NCBI GenBank assembly: GCA_035282865.1
Contig: DATEVB010000230.1
Span: 1 to 8,262 of the forward strand
Origin: UBA4744 sp035282865
Lineage (GTDB): Bacteria > Actinomycetota > Acidimicrobiia > Spongiisociales > UBA4744
Reading direction: 5' to 3'
DNA: 8,262 nucleotides
The notes beneath the pieces were generated by a model. The model was not told the origin of the DNA. It searched no databases and saw nothing but the letters and a program-made list of their open reading frames with translations. How positions within the stretch are numbered: the first letter of the stretch is position 1; every line of letters starts with the position of its first letter. Below, piece after piece: positions 1 to 6,573 of the stretch. The translations under genes and the position numbers were made by a program.

Positions 1-1382
1 CTCCCGGGTTCGAGTCGTTGCGTGGTGTCCGAGACTCCGGTCGCCGAGAGCCCCTCCTCATCGAATTCGTGTTCATACTCCACCATTTGTTCGAACTCGA
101 GTTCGTGTTCCTCGGTCATCTCCCAGACGGCCATGATCGGAAACACCTTCACGAACAACGTAATCAGGAGAGCGAAGAAGGCGAAACCGCCGGCGGTGAT
201 CGACCATTCCACCCACGTCGGGGTGTAGCTGGCCGGCTCGTAAGGGAGCAGGGGAGCGCGCAGCCCGGTGACCACAATGAAATATCGTTCCACGAACATA
301 CCCAGATCGACAAACACTGCGGCGGTGACGATCCCCCCGATGGTGCGGAGCCGCCGGATGAACATGAAGACGACCGGCGTGAGCAAACCTCCGATGAAGT
401 AGAACCAGAAGTACGGGGCGAACTCTTCGACGAAGAGCTGGCGGAAGAGGAACTCGGTGCCCTCTTCGAATTTGAATCCGGCTGTGATGTACTCCGACAG
501 ATTGGCGTAGATCATCACACCCGCCATGGCCGCCAGCAGATACCCGAGGTAGAGGAAGTGTTTGGGGGTGATGTACTCCTCCAGCCGGTATACCCGTCGC
601 AGGATCGCCATGACGACGATCAAGGTTGCGATGCCTGAGAAGATGGCCCCCGCTACGAAGAAGAATCCGAAAATCGTGCTGTTCCACGCCTCGCGTAGGG
701 TCATCGCGAAGATCCAGGACACAACCGTGTGAACCGAGACGGCGATGGGAATGATGAGAATCATCATGATCGAGATGGCCCTACCGAGATGCCGCTTTTG
801 GTCGGTCGTCCCCCTCCAGTTGATCGCCAGGATCCGATAGATCATGTGCTTCGGTCGCGACACAAAGGGGGCCATCCGGTCGCGGAAGAAGGCCAGGTCG
901 GGCACCATGGGGAGATACAGGTAGACCATGCTGGCGGTGAGGTATGTGGTGACGGCTACCACGTCCCACACGATCGGCGATTGCCACCGGCCGTATTCGA
1001 GCACGTTCAACAACCGGTCCGGCCGTCCCAGATCGACGATCACGAACAAGGCACCCGTTGTCAGCGCCACCGCGGTGATGAACTCGGCCATTCGAGTGAC
1101 CGGCGATCTCCAGCCGGCGTGGGATACCCGCAAGATGGCCGAGATGAGCGTGCCGGCATGGCTGATTCCGATGAAGAACACGAACATCGTGATGTACAAG
1201 CCCCACGAGATCCGGTCGCTCATGCCGGTCACGACCAGGCCTCGTCGCACTTGGACCGAGTAGGCGTACACCCCCCATCCCGTGACGGCGAGGAGGAAGA
1301 AGAGAACCACGTAATAGTTGCGGGTCGTCTTTCGCGCCGGATTGAGGGTGGTGGTTTCCAGCCGCAGCCGCCAGTCGTTCAT
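1..1382 (-). CDS. NrfD/PsrC-family quinone-interacting membrane subunit, ActC-like (3' end cut by window)
   Basis: Integral membrane subunit expected to bind quinone and exchange electrons with the iron-sulfur protein encoded just upstream. The frame opens with ATG at 1382 and stays open to the left edge, giving 460 residues without a stop. I count about ten hydrophobic helices (roughly residues 23-42, 60-82, 96-117, 138-160, 203-226, 236-262, 276-297, 322-343, 349-372, 392-415). Ten helices fit ActC/ActF of alternative complex III better than eight-helix PsrC. Family-like segments are GISHAGTLISAILRV (72-86), DLGRPDR (117-123), SVHTVVSWIFA (216-226), FGFFFVAGAIFSG (238-250) and MFVERYFIVVTGL (362-374). 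The start overlaps the upstream stop (ATGA), with GGAG just before it, so translation is probably coupled. After the last helix comes an acidic tail (about 421-443) with two EHE motifs. Family assignment is firm; the exact complex (ACIII, Qrc-like or another) is inferred from remembered motifs. Confidence 0.9.
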   Translation of the reverse strand, partial: MNDWRLRLETTTLNPARKTTRNYYVVLFFLLAVTGWGVYAYSVQVRRGLVVTGMSDRISWGLYITMFVFFIGISHAGTLISAILRVSHAGWRSPVTRMAEFITAVALTTGALFVIVDLGRPDRLLNVLEYGRWQSPIVWDVVAVTTYLTASMVYLYLPMVPDLAFFRDRMAPFVSRPKHMIYRILAINWRGTTDQKRHLGRAISIMMILIIPIAVSVHTVVSWIFAMTLREAWNSTIFGFFFVAGAIFSGIATLIVVMAILRRVYRLEEYITPKHFLYLGYLLAAMAGVMIYANLSEYITAGFKFEEGTEFLFRQLFVEEFAPYFWFYFIGGLLTPVVFMFIRRLRTIGGIVTAAVFVDLGMFVERYFIVVTGLRAPLLPYEPASYTPTWVEWSITAGGFAFFALLITLFVKVFPIMAVWEMTEEHELEFEQMVEYEHEFDEEGLSATGVSDTTQRLEPG

Positions 1383-2497
1383 CGGCTCCATGTGTCGCTC
1401 CCGGGCGCGGTCTTGGTCCACGGCCATACGGTGGGCAGTCGACCGATTCGAGAGGGCACCCGTCCTACCGCTTCGCCGTGGCCCGGGATGTAGAAAACGC
1501 GGGGTTGGGTGCCGAGCTCTTCCTTGAGGATGAAGGCGTTTTGCTCGGCTGTGAAAGCGGCCATGGATACGAGCTGGTGACCGTTCGTGGCAATGTCCTC
1601 CTCGAGGTCACCGTAGTAGATGGCCTGGTTGGGGCAGGCCTGGATGCAGTACGGGAGTGTGCCGGCTCGAACCATATCCGGGCAGAAGTCACATTTCATG
1701 ACCGTTCCTTTGATGGCCGGTACCTGCGCCTCCAGGTTGTAGTTGGCCAGGTGGGCTTCGGGCGGAACGGGCGGCTCACCCCAATTGAAGAACCGCCGAT
1801 CGTACGGGCAGGCCGCCATGCAGATGCGACAACCGATGCAGCGTTGCTGGTCGATCAGAACGAGTCCCTCTGGTGTGGAGAAGGTGGCACCGACGGGACA
1901 TACGTTGACGCACGGAGGGTTCTGGCAGTGCTGGCAGGGTATTGGCACGAACCGTGTGCCTTCCCCTTCGAGTTCGTATTCGAACACTTCGATCCATTGC
2001 ATCGGCTCCGGGAGGAGATGCCCTTCGACACAGGCAGCAGTGCAGCGAGGCGGCGATCCGACGCTCTGGCACCCGTCGCAGTGCCGCAGATCGATGATCA
2101 TCGCCCACTGCCGGATTCGTGAGAATGGTGATTGGGGCTCCTCTGGCAGTTGCCGACCGGCCAGGAGTTCCAGGGCCTTCGGCACGGTACCCATCGGTCC
2201 GATGAACAAGGCCGACATCCCGAACATGCGGATCGCCGTGCGCCGGTCGATCATCCGGAGGAGTACTTGCAGGTTCCCGCCGGTCGCATCCTGAGCGACG
2301 ACGATCTGGGAGGTGCGGCGGTTGCGAAGCCGGCCGAACACGGCCACTGCAATCCCGACCCCGGTAGTGAGCATCAGTAAACCCGGGAGACCACGGATAC
2401 CAGCCGCCGCTGCCAGCAGTGCGGAGCCCATCACTGCCAGCCAAAGGGGACCGACGGCCCGGATCGTTTCACTCAACGACCTACCCGAACGGTCCAC
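1379..2497 (-). CDS. Membrane-anchored ferredoxin-like subunit with four [4Fe-4S] cluster motifs (DmsB/PsrB/ActB C-terminal type)
   Basis: Electron-transfer subunit of 372 residues. Sixteen cysteines form four groups: C140-x2-C-x8-C-x3-C156, C188-x2-C-x4-C-x3-C200, C220-x2-C-x2-C-x3-C230 and C269-x2-C-x11-C-x3-C288. This is the pattern of the DmsB/NrfC/PsrB/TtrB family and of the C-terminal part of ActB. The N-terminal region is unusual: hydrophobic helices at about 15-34 and 37-55, a basic loop (RLRNRR), then DRRTAIRMFG (84-93) resembling a twin-arginine motif, and a weaker hydrophobic stretch to about 106. This predicts clusters on the outer face of the membrane. There is no molybdopterin domain. 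I chose GTG at 2497 because AGGAGG lies 3 bases upstream; an in-frame GTG at 2539 adds 14 residues but has no such site. The stop overlaps the start of the NrfD-type gene, its likely membrane partner. Which enzyme it serves is unknown because the locus continues off the left edge. Confidence 0.92.
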   Translation of the reverse strand: MDRSGRSLSETIRAVGPLWLAVMGSALLAAAAGIRGLPGLLMLTTGVGIAVAVFGRLRNRRTSQIVVAQDATGGNLQVLLRMIDRRTAIRMFGMSALFIGPMGTVPKALELLAGRQLPEEPQSPFSRIRQWAMIIDLRHCDGCQSVGSPPRCTAACVEGHLLPEPMQWIEVFEYELEGEGTRFVPIPCQHCQNPPCVNVCPVGATFSTPEGLVLIDQQRCIGCRICMAACPYDRRFFNWGEPPVPPEAHLANYNLEAQVPAIKGTVMKCDFCPDMVRAGTLPYCIQACPNQAIYYGDLEEDIATNGHQLVSMAAFTAEQNAFILKEELGTQPRVFYIPGHGEAVGRVPSRIGRLPTVWPWTKTAPGSDTWSR

Positions 2498-2500
2498 AGC

Positions 2501-2506
2501 CCTCCT
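2501..2506 (-). promoter_or_regulatory. Shine-Dalgarno AGGAGG for the iron-sulfur protein gene
   Basis: On the minus strand a perfect AGGAGG ends 3 bases before the GTG at 2497. The spacing is short but usable, and the alternative in-frame GTG at 2539 has only a CGCGGTGCCGG-type leader with no purine-rich site. This decides the start of the iron-sulfur gene in favour of 2497. Confidence 0.6.
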
Positions 2507-2563
2507 TTCGGGGAAACGCCGACTTCGTGTCGGGCTCACCCGGCACCGCGCTGAAACGTTCGG

Positions 2564-2692
2564 TCATCCTATCAAGACGCACTCGAGGGTGTCGCGACCC
2601 GGCGCGATTTCTGGCGGCAGCTCCGGGGAGATGGGTAGGAGCATCTGGTCCGGTCCCGCCCCGCTGTGCGGCTGGGACTGTAGGACCAGCAT
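2564..2692 (-). CDS. Possible small protein of 42 residues in the gap between ccmG and the iron-sulfur gene
   Basis: I do not recognise this product. An ATG at 2692 is preceded by the purine-rich AAGGTGGGAAG, begins 45 bases after the ccmG stop, and opens a 42-codon frame ending in TGA at 2564. By hand count the GC content is about 74, 45 and 81 percent at codon positions 1, 2 and 3. This low-second, high-third profile is typical of real genes in high-GC genomes and is not expected of random spacer. The peptide is proline-rich (PISPELPPEIAPG near its middle), has one cysteine, and shows no membrane helix or signal. Its stop overlaps (ATGA) a second short frame of 28 codons (2481-2567) that runs into the iron-sulfur gene. 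It might be a small coupled protein, a leader peptide, a decayed gene end, or chance; only conservation would tell. Confidence 0.33.
   Translation of the reverse strand: MLVLQSQPHSGAGPDQMLLPISPELPPEIAPGRDTLECVLIG
2645..2689 (-). other. Nested inverted repeat (RNA hairpin candidate) downstream of ccmG
   Basis: Three nested arms share one axis: CTGGTCC (2645-2651) with GGACCAG (2683-2689), GTCCC (2653-2657) with GGGAC (2674-2678), and CCGC (2661-2664) with GCGG (2668-2671), closing a 3-base loop. The intervening unpaired bases are short (1 to 4). Because the repeat is symmetrical it could fold in RNA from either strand, but the flanking genes are all read leftward. No T-run follows the hairpin on the minus strand, so it is not a standard intrinsic terminator. 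It could be a factor-dependent termination or processing point separating the two gene groups. It also covers the early codons of the possible small gene. Confidence 0.4.
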
Positions 2693-2737
2693 CTTCCCAC
2701 CTTCGATCGCCCGGCTGGTTCTTGCTCTCGTGGATCC

Positions 2738-3328
2738 CTAGAGTTCGGGCGTTTGCCCGGCCAAAACCTGGTCGAGGGCCCGCTGCAGAACGGCGGCGTT
2801 CACTTCGCCGGCTATCTTGCCCTGGATGATCCCGTCGGCATCGACGATGTACGTCTCGGGAACGCCGAAAACGCCGAGCTCAACGATGGCTCGAGAGTCC
2901 GGATCAACGACGTAACTGTAGTTGGTACCCCGCCCGAACTCGTCGAGAAATGCCGACGCCTGCTCGGGCTCGTCCTGGTAGACGATGCCGAGGAAATGAA
3001 CCCCGCGATCCTGGTAGGCGAGGGCGGTTGAGGTTAGATCGTCGTGCTCGAGGCGACAGGGGAAGCACCAGGACGCCCAGAAGTTGATGACCAACACCGT
3101 TCCACGCTGATCTGCGATGGCGAAGGTCCCGTCCTGCTCGAGGTAATCGAAGCTCATGTCGGAGATGGGCCGGCCGATCAGCGGTGAGTCGACCAAGCGC
3201 GGGTCCTGGCCGAAGCGGCCGTTGAATACAAACACCAGGAGGGCGACCATGGCCAGGATCCCGGCGATGGGCAGCACGCCGCGGGGGAGCCGGCGGGCTG
3301 GCTTCGTATAGGTGGTTTCTTTGGTCAT
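2738..3328 (-). CDS. ccmG: CcmG/DsbE, membrane-anchored thioredoxin-like protein of cytochrome c maturation
   Basis: Protein of 196 residues that would keep the heme-binding cysteines of apocytochromes c, or CcmH, reduced outside the cytoplasmic membrane. A basic N-terminus is followed by a single hydrophobic anchor (about 19-36). A thioredoxin/AhpC-TSA-type fold follows, with NFWASWCFPC, placing the redox pair at C88 and C91, and GVPETYIVD with the expected cis-proline at P157. The spacing and length match the CcmG/ResA/TlpA group; the Ccm context decides CcmG. The WCFPC centre differs slightly from the more usual WC(V/G/P)PC. I chose ATG at 3328 because AGGAG lies 7 bases upstream (3336-3340) and the start overlaps the preceding stop by one base (TGATG). 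The frame extends 82 codons further upstream, but that part reads as the TPR gene in another frame. It is the last gene of the Ccm block. Confidence 0.95.
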   Translation of the reverse strand: MTKETTYTKPARRLPRGVLPIAGILAMVALLVFVFNGRFGQDPRLVDSPLIGRPISDMSFDYLEQDGTFAIADQRGTVLVINFWASWCFPCRLEHDDLTSTALAYQDRGVHFLGIVYQDEPEQASAFLDEFGRGTNYSYVVDPDSRAIVELGVFGVPETYIVDADGIIQGKIAGEVNAAVLQRALDQVLAGQTPEL

Positions 3329-4134
3329 CAGCCGTCTCCTGCGCGGCGCGCTTCGGCGAGGGCTTGATCCACCTCGGATTGGATGGACGGAGGCAGGTTC
3401 GGGATGGCCGCCACCTCCTCCAACCACGGGATGGCTCCTTGCGGGTCCTCCAGGCCGTAGAGGAGTATGAATCCGAGGAAGAGCTTGGCCTCGTCGTTGG
3501 TCGGATCGGCCGTCAGGCTCGTTTGCACATACTGTTGGGCCGCCTCCGGTTGTCCGGTGACATAGGCCATCCACCCTATCCGCGACAGGGCGCGCCCCTC
3601 TTCGGCCGGGGTGGGGTTGTTCTCGGCGATGAAGAGGTAGTGATCCAGGGCGGCGCTGTACTCTTGAGCTTCGAAATATCGGTCGGCCAGGGCCAAACGC
3701 ATAGCGTTGATATCGGGGTTCTCGGCGACGACCGCCTCGAGTTGCTCGTTGCTCACCGAGGCGGGGTCGACGCTGAGGCCACCCGGCGATGAAGACGCCG
3801 TTCCCGCAGGCGTTGCATCAGGTGCGATGTCCTGAGCAGCGAAGAAGATGGCGACCGAGAGCGCGACGACGACGAGCACGGATCCGACAATTGCCCGTCG
3901 CCCGGATCGAGGCTGGGTCTGGGCGTGCGGGGGCGCCTCACCGGAACGGCCCATCGTGGTTTGCGGGACATTTCCAAGGGCGGCAGCCGCCTGGTCGTAT
4001 TCCTGTTGATACGTCGCCCGCAAACCCTCGGCCGTCTCAGGGTCGATTTCCCCGATGTCGACCTGCTCGTCCAGCTCTTCGAGATCCCTCCGAGCCAGGG
4101 CCAGCCTGTCCTCGAGTGCCCGTCGGTCGGTCAT
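3328..4134 (-). CDS. CcmI-like TPR protein of the cytochrome c maturation operon
   Basis: Protein of 268 residues, not closely recognised by sequence but clear in layout and position. Residues 1-56 form a charged, probably helical or coiled cytoplasmic segment (RRDLEELDEQVDIGEIDPET). A proline- and arginine-rich linker follows, then one transmembrane helix (about 82-100), a low-complexity Ser/Ala/Gly/Pro linker (105-122) and a helical region (128-262) with TPR-like units, such as LALADRYFEAQEYSAALDHY and IGWMAYVTGQPEAAQQYVQT. This agrees with CcmI, or the C-terminal half of the fused E. coli CcmH, whose TPR domain binds apocytochrome C-termini for CcmF/CcmH. It starts at ATG 4134, overlapping the ccmH stop by 4 bases (ATGA), and overlaps ccmG by 1 base. 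No good ribosome site precedes it, so translation probably depends on coupling. The function is inferred from context and architecture. Confidence 0.85.
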   Translation of the reverse strand: MTDRRALEDRLALARRDLEELDEQVDIGEIDPETAEGLRATYQQEYDQAAAALGNVPQTTMGRSGEAPPHAQTQPRSGRRAIVGSVLVVVALSVAIFFAAQDIAPDATPAGTASSSPGGLSVDPASVSNEQLEAVVAENPDINAMRLALADRYFEAQEYSAALDHYLFIAENNPTPAEEGRALSRIGWMAYVTGQPEAAQQYVQTSLTADPTNDEAKLFLGFILLYGLEDPQGAIPWLEEVAAIPNLPPSIQSEVDQALAEARRAGDG

Positions 4135-4535
4135 GTGCGAGCCGTATTCACGGGTGGCCGCCTCCGGCTCAGGATCATCCCTATGCCACCCGCCACCGCC
4201 ACCACCGGGAGCAGCCACACGAGCAAGGTGCGCCCGGCGAAGGGTGGGTCGAGGAGGATGCCGTCGCCATAACGAGCCGTGAAATAGGAGATGATCTGGG
4301 CGTCGGTCTCACCGGCGGCCACCTTCTCCGCGACGATTTCCATCATCGCGGCAGAGGTTTCGGAAGGGGAATCGCCGATCGCTTCTCCCTGACACACCGG
4401 GCATTTGATCCGCGAGCCCAGTGCCTCCACGCGGTCTTGTGGGGCGCTATCGCCCATGACGAGTCCGACGACGACCACCGCGGCCAGCACGACCGTGACC
4501 GCCCATCCGATCAGGGTACGGGCCCTGTTATCCAT
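4131..4535 (-). CDS. ccmH: CcmH, thiol-reductase subunit of the heme lyase (short form)
   Basis: Protein of 134 residues, the size of stand-alone CcmH/CycL. It has an N-terminal hydrophobic helix (about 9-27), then the family motif IKCPVCQGEAIGDSPSE with redox cysteines C45 and C48. A helical stretch follows (AAMMEIVAEKVAAGETDAQIISYFTARYGDGILLDPP), and a second transmembrane helix (about 103-122) ending in a basic RRR cluster. In the pathway it reduces or resolves the disulfide of apocytochrome CXXCH sites so that CcmF can attach heme, and it takes electrons from CcmG. The start ATG at 4535 lies 8 bases inside the end of ccmF, and its stop overlaps the TPR gene. Here the CcmH and CcmI functions are separate adjacent genes, unlike the fused E. 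coli CcmH. Confidence 0.95.
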   Translation of the reverse strand: MDNRARTLIGWAVTVVLAAVVVVGLVMGDSAPQDRVEALGSRIKCPVCQGEAIGDSPSETSAAMMEIVAEKVAAGETDAQIISYFTARYGDGILLDPPFAGRTLLVWLLPVVAVAGGIGMILSRRRPPVNTART

Positions 4536-6567
4536 CGCGAGAGGCCCTAGTTTCCGTCAACCGTTCGCCGCTGGGTTTTTTGACCAGTCGCGACCAGAGC
4601 ACGGCCGCCGCCGCCACGAATCCCCCCACCCACACCAACCAGATGAACGGAAACCAGAACACGCCGAGTGTGACCTGTCGGGCGTCGATGCTCTTCAGCG
4701 AGAGGTAGAGGTCGCCATTCCATGATGCGTCGACCTCCGGGGTGGCCACCGATTGGGTCGAGGTGGGGTACTGGTTGAGCCGGGGCTCGAGGTTGCTCAC
4801 CACCTTGCCGTTCTTGGCGACTTCGACCAGAGCCCCGCTGACGAATCGGGTGGATTCCTGCCGGGTGAAGGAGGAGACGTAGGTGATGTCGAAACCCGCC
4901 ACCGACTCGGTACTCCCGGGAGTGAGCGTGATGTCGGTCGCAACCGAGAGGTTGGCCGAGAAGGCGATGCCGATAGCCAAAACCGCCACCCCCAGGTGGG
5001 AGATCTGACCACCCCAATACCCCGGGTCGTTGCGCATGACGCGCAGAGCTCCGGCCGGGAAAGACATTTGGCGCTTAGTGGCCATCGTCCGGGCGTTCAT
5101 GAAGAGGTTGTGGGCGATCACTGAGATGACGAAGACCGCGGCCAGGATGAAGGCCAGCAGCCAGGGCGTGCGGTATCCGAGCACCACGGCCAGCGCCGCG
5201 GCGCCCAGCGCCACTCGCAGCGGGTTCCGGATGCGTTGCCACACGATGTCGGGTCTTGCTGAGCGGTAGGGGGTGATGGGTCCGAGGCCCATCGCCAGCA
5301 GCAAACCAAAGGCCAGCGGGATGGCCAGCCGATCGAAGAACGGCCGTCCGACCCCCACCTGCGCCCCGCTGAATGCCTCCACGAACATGGGGTAGAGCGT
5401 GCCGGTCAAGACAACAAATGCGAACACGGTCAGCAACAGGTTGTTGAGGAGGAAGGCTCCTTCGCGGCTGGCCAGCGAATCCAGGCGGGGAGATGAGGCC
5501 ACCAAGTGCGCGCGAGCGGCAAACAAGCCGAACGACGCCACCAGCACGACCATCAAGAACCACAGCAATGCCGGCCCGATCGGAGATTGGGTGAAGCTGT
5601 GCACCGAGGTGATAACCCCCGACCGGGTGAGGAACGTGCCGAGGATGGTCAAAGCGAACGTGGCGATGACCAGCACGAAATTCCAGGCTTGCAGCATGCC
5701 ACGCCGCGCCTGAACGACAGACGAGTGGAGGAACGCGGTGGCGATCAACCATGGCATGAAGGAGGCGTTCTCAACCGGATCCCACGCCCAGTAGCCGCCC
5801 CAACCGAGCACTTCGTAGGACCACAAGCCGCCGAGCACGATGCCGGCGGTCAGGAAACTCCAGGCGATCAACGTCCACGTGCGGGTACGGAGCAACCACT
5901 CGGTCCCGCTCGCCCCCAGCATCAACGCCGCCATCGCAAAGGCAAAGGGGACCGTCATACCGACATAGCCGACGTAGAGCATCGGCGGATGAACCGCCAT
6001 GAGGATGTGGTTTTGGAGCAACGGATTGGGGCCGCGTCCTTCCAGGGCGGCCAGCGAGTCGGCCCAAGGCCAGTGGCCGGCTTCGAGACATCCGATCGAA
6101 GCAGGCTGCGCACATATGCTGAACGGATTTGAGACGGTCGCCATCAACACGAAGAAGTACAGGCTGACGATCCCCATCACGGCGAGGGCGCCCGAACCGA
6201 GCAGGTCGGGTCCGGATCGCCTGGCAACACCGCGATAGACGGTGTAAACAAAGACGGCCAGGACCAACCCCCACAACACGATGCTGCCCTCGAGCGCCGC
6301 CCAGGCGGATGCCACTTTGAAGATGAACGGGGTGGTGGTCGCCGAATTGTTGGCGATGTAGGCGATCGAGAAGTCGTCGTTGAGGATCCCGACCTCGAGA
6401 GCGATCATCGCCAGAACGGCCCCGCCGACCAGTCCGTAGACAGGCCATTGGAGTTTTGCGACCGTGGCCCTTGCGGGATTCCGCATACCGCGGAATCCCT
6501 GCACGGTGAGCGCCAGGGAGGACAGGGCGGCGAAGAGGATTGCCAGGTAACCGATCGTCGCAGTCAT
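4528..6567 (-). CDS. ccmF: CcmF, heme lyase core subunit
   Basis: Polytopic membrane protein of 679 residues that transfers heme from holo-CcmE to apocytochrome c. Many hydrophobic helices span the chain. The signature tryptophan-rich (WWD) segment is WGGYWAWDPVENASFMPW (256-273). Four histidines fall where CcmF heme ligands are expected: H193 in HPPMLYVGYVG, H281, H323 in VHSFTQ, and H524 in QISHLGVAV. From memory, the first three are each about 20 residues later than E. coli H173, H261 and H303. This matches an apparent insertion of about 20 residues between SNPF (146-149) and NPLLQ (181-185) that carries C152 and C160. A soluble outer domain (about 540-632) precedes the last helix (about 637-658). 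ATG 6567 starts 6 bases after the ccmE stop with a GAGGGG-like site in front. The end overlaps ccmH by 8 bases. Confidence 0.97.
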   Translation of the reverse strand: MTATIGYLAILFAALSSLALTVQGFRGMRNPARATVAKLQWPVYGLVGGAVLAMIALEVGILNDDFSIAYIANNSATTTPFIFKVASAWAALEGSIVLWGLVLAVFVYTVYRGVARRSGPDLLGSGALAVMGIVSLYFFVLMATVSNPFSICAQPASIGCLEAGHWPWADSLAALEGRGPNPLLQNHILMAVHPPMLYVGYVGMTVPFAFAMAALMLGASGTEWLLRTRTWTLIAWSFLTAGIVLGGLWSYEVLGWGGYWAWDPVENASFMPWLIATAFLHSSVVQARRGMLQAWNFVLVIATFALTILGTFLTRSGVITSVHSFTQSPIGPALLWFLMVVLVASFGLFAARAHLVASSPRLDSLASREGAFLLNNLLLTVFAFVVLTGTLYPMFVEAFSGAQVGVGRPFFDRLAIPLAFGLLLAMGLGPITPYRSARPDIVWQRIRNPLRVALGAAALAVVLGYRTPWLLAFILAAVFVISVIAHNLFMNARTMATKRQMSFPAGALRVMRNDPGYWGGQISHLGVAVLAIGIAFSANLSVATDITLTPGSTESVAGFDITYVSSFTRQESTRFVSGALVEVAKNGKVVSNLEPRLNQYPTSTQSVATPEVDASWNGDLYLSLKSIDARQVTLGVFWFPFIWLVWVGGFVAAAAVLWSRLVKKPSGERLTETRASRDG

Positions 6568-6573
6568 GACCCC

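Noticed and set aside
18..638. Long open frame on the plus strand opposite the NrfD-type gene
   Set aside because: Its product is a Glu/His/Asp/Arg-rich string with no family features and is antisense to a frame with clear membrane helices and NrfD motifs. The other long plus-strand frames (729-1493, 1478-2122, 3789-4550, 5506-6132) are rejected for the same reason.
73..687. Minus-strand frame of about 200 codons inside the NrfD-type gene
   Set aside because: It is an Arg/His/Pro-rich shift of the real frame, which is open from 1382 to the window edge. The frame at 781-1278 is the same kind of shadow.
1379..2254. Internal start of the iron-sulfur protein at ATG 2254, which would give an ordinary N-terminal Tat signal
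   Set aside because: The bases before it (AGTACTCCTCCGG) hold no Shine-Dalgarno site, and the upstream codons encode two plausible membrane helices followed by a basic loop, so the longer protein is preferred.
2566..2595. Possible promoter on the minus strand, GCGACA (2590-2595) then 18 bases then TAGGAT (2566-2571)
   Set aside because: Both boxes are weak, such matches are easy to find by chance, and it falls inside the possible small gene. Worth testing by transcript start mapping but not supported enough to annotate.
2645..2689. Calling the nested hairpin an intrinsic terminator
   Set aside because: No T-run follows it on the minus strand, so only the inverted repeat itself is reported.
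3329..3574. Upstream extension of ccmG by 82 codons
   Set aside because: The extension reads as Pro/Arg/Gly-rich noise, lies wholly inside the TPR gene, and a good ribosome site sits before ATG 3328.
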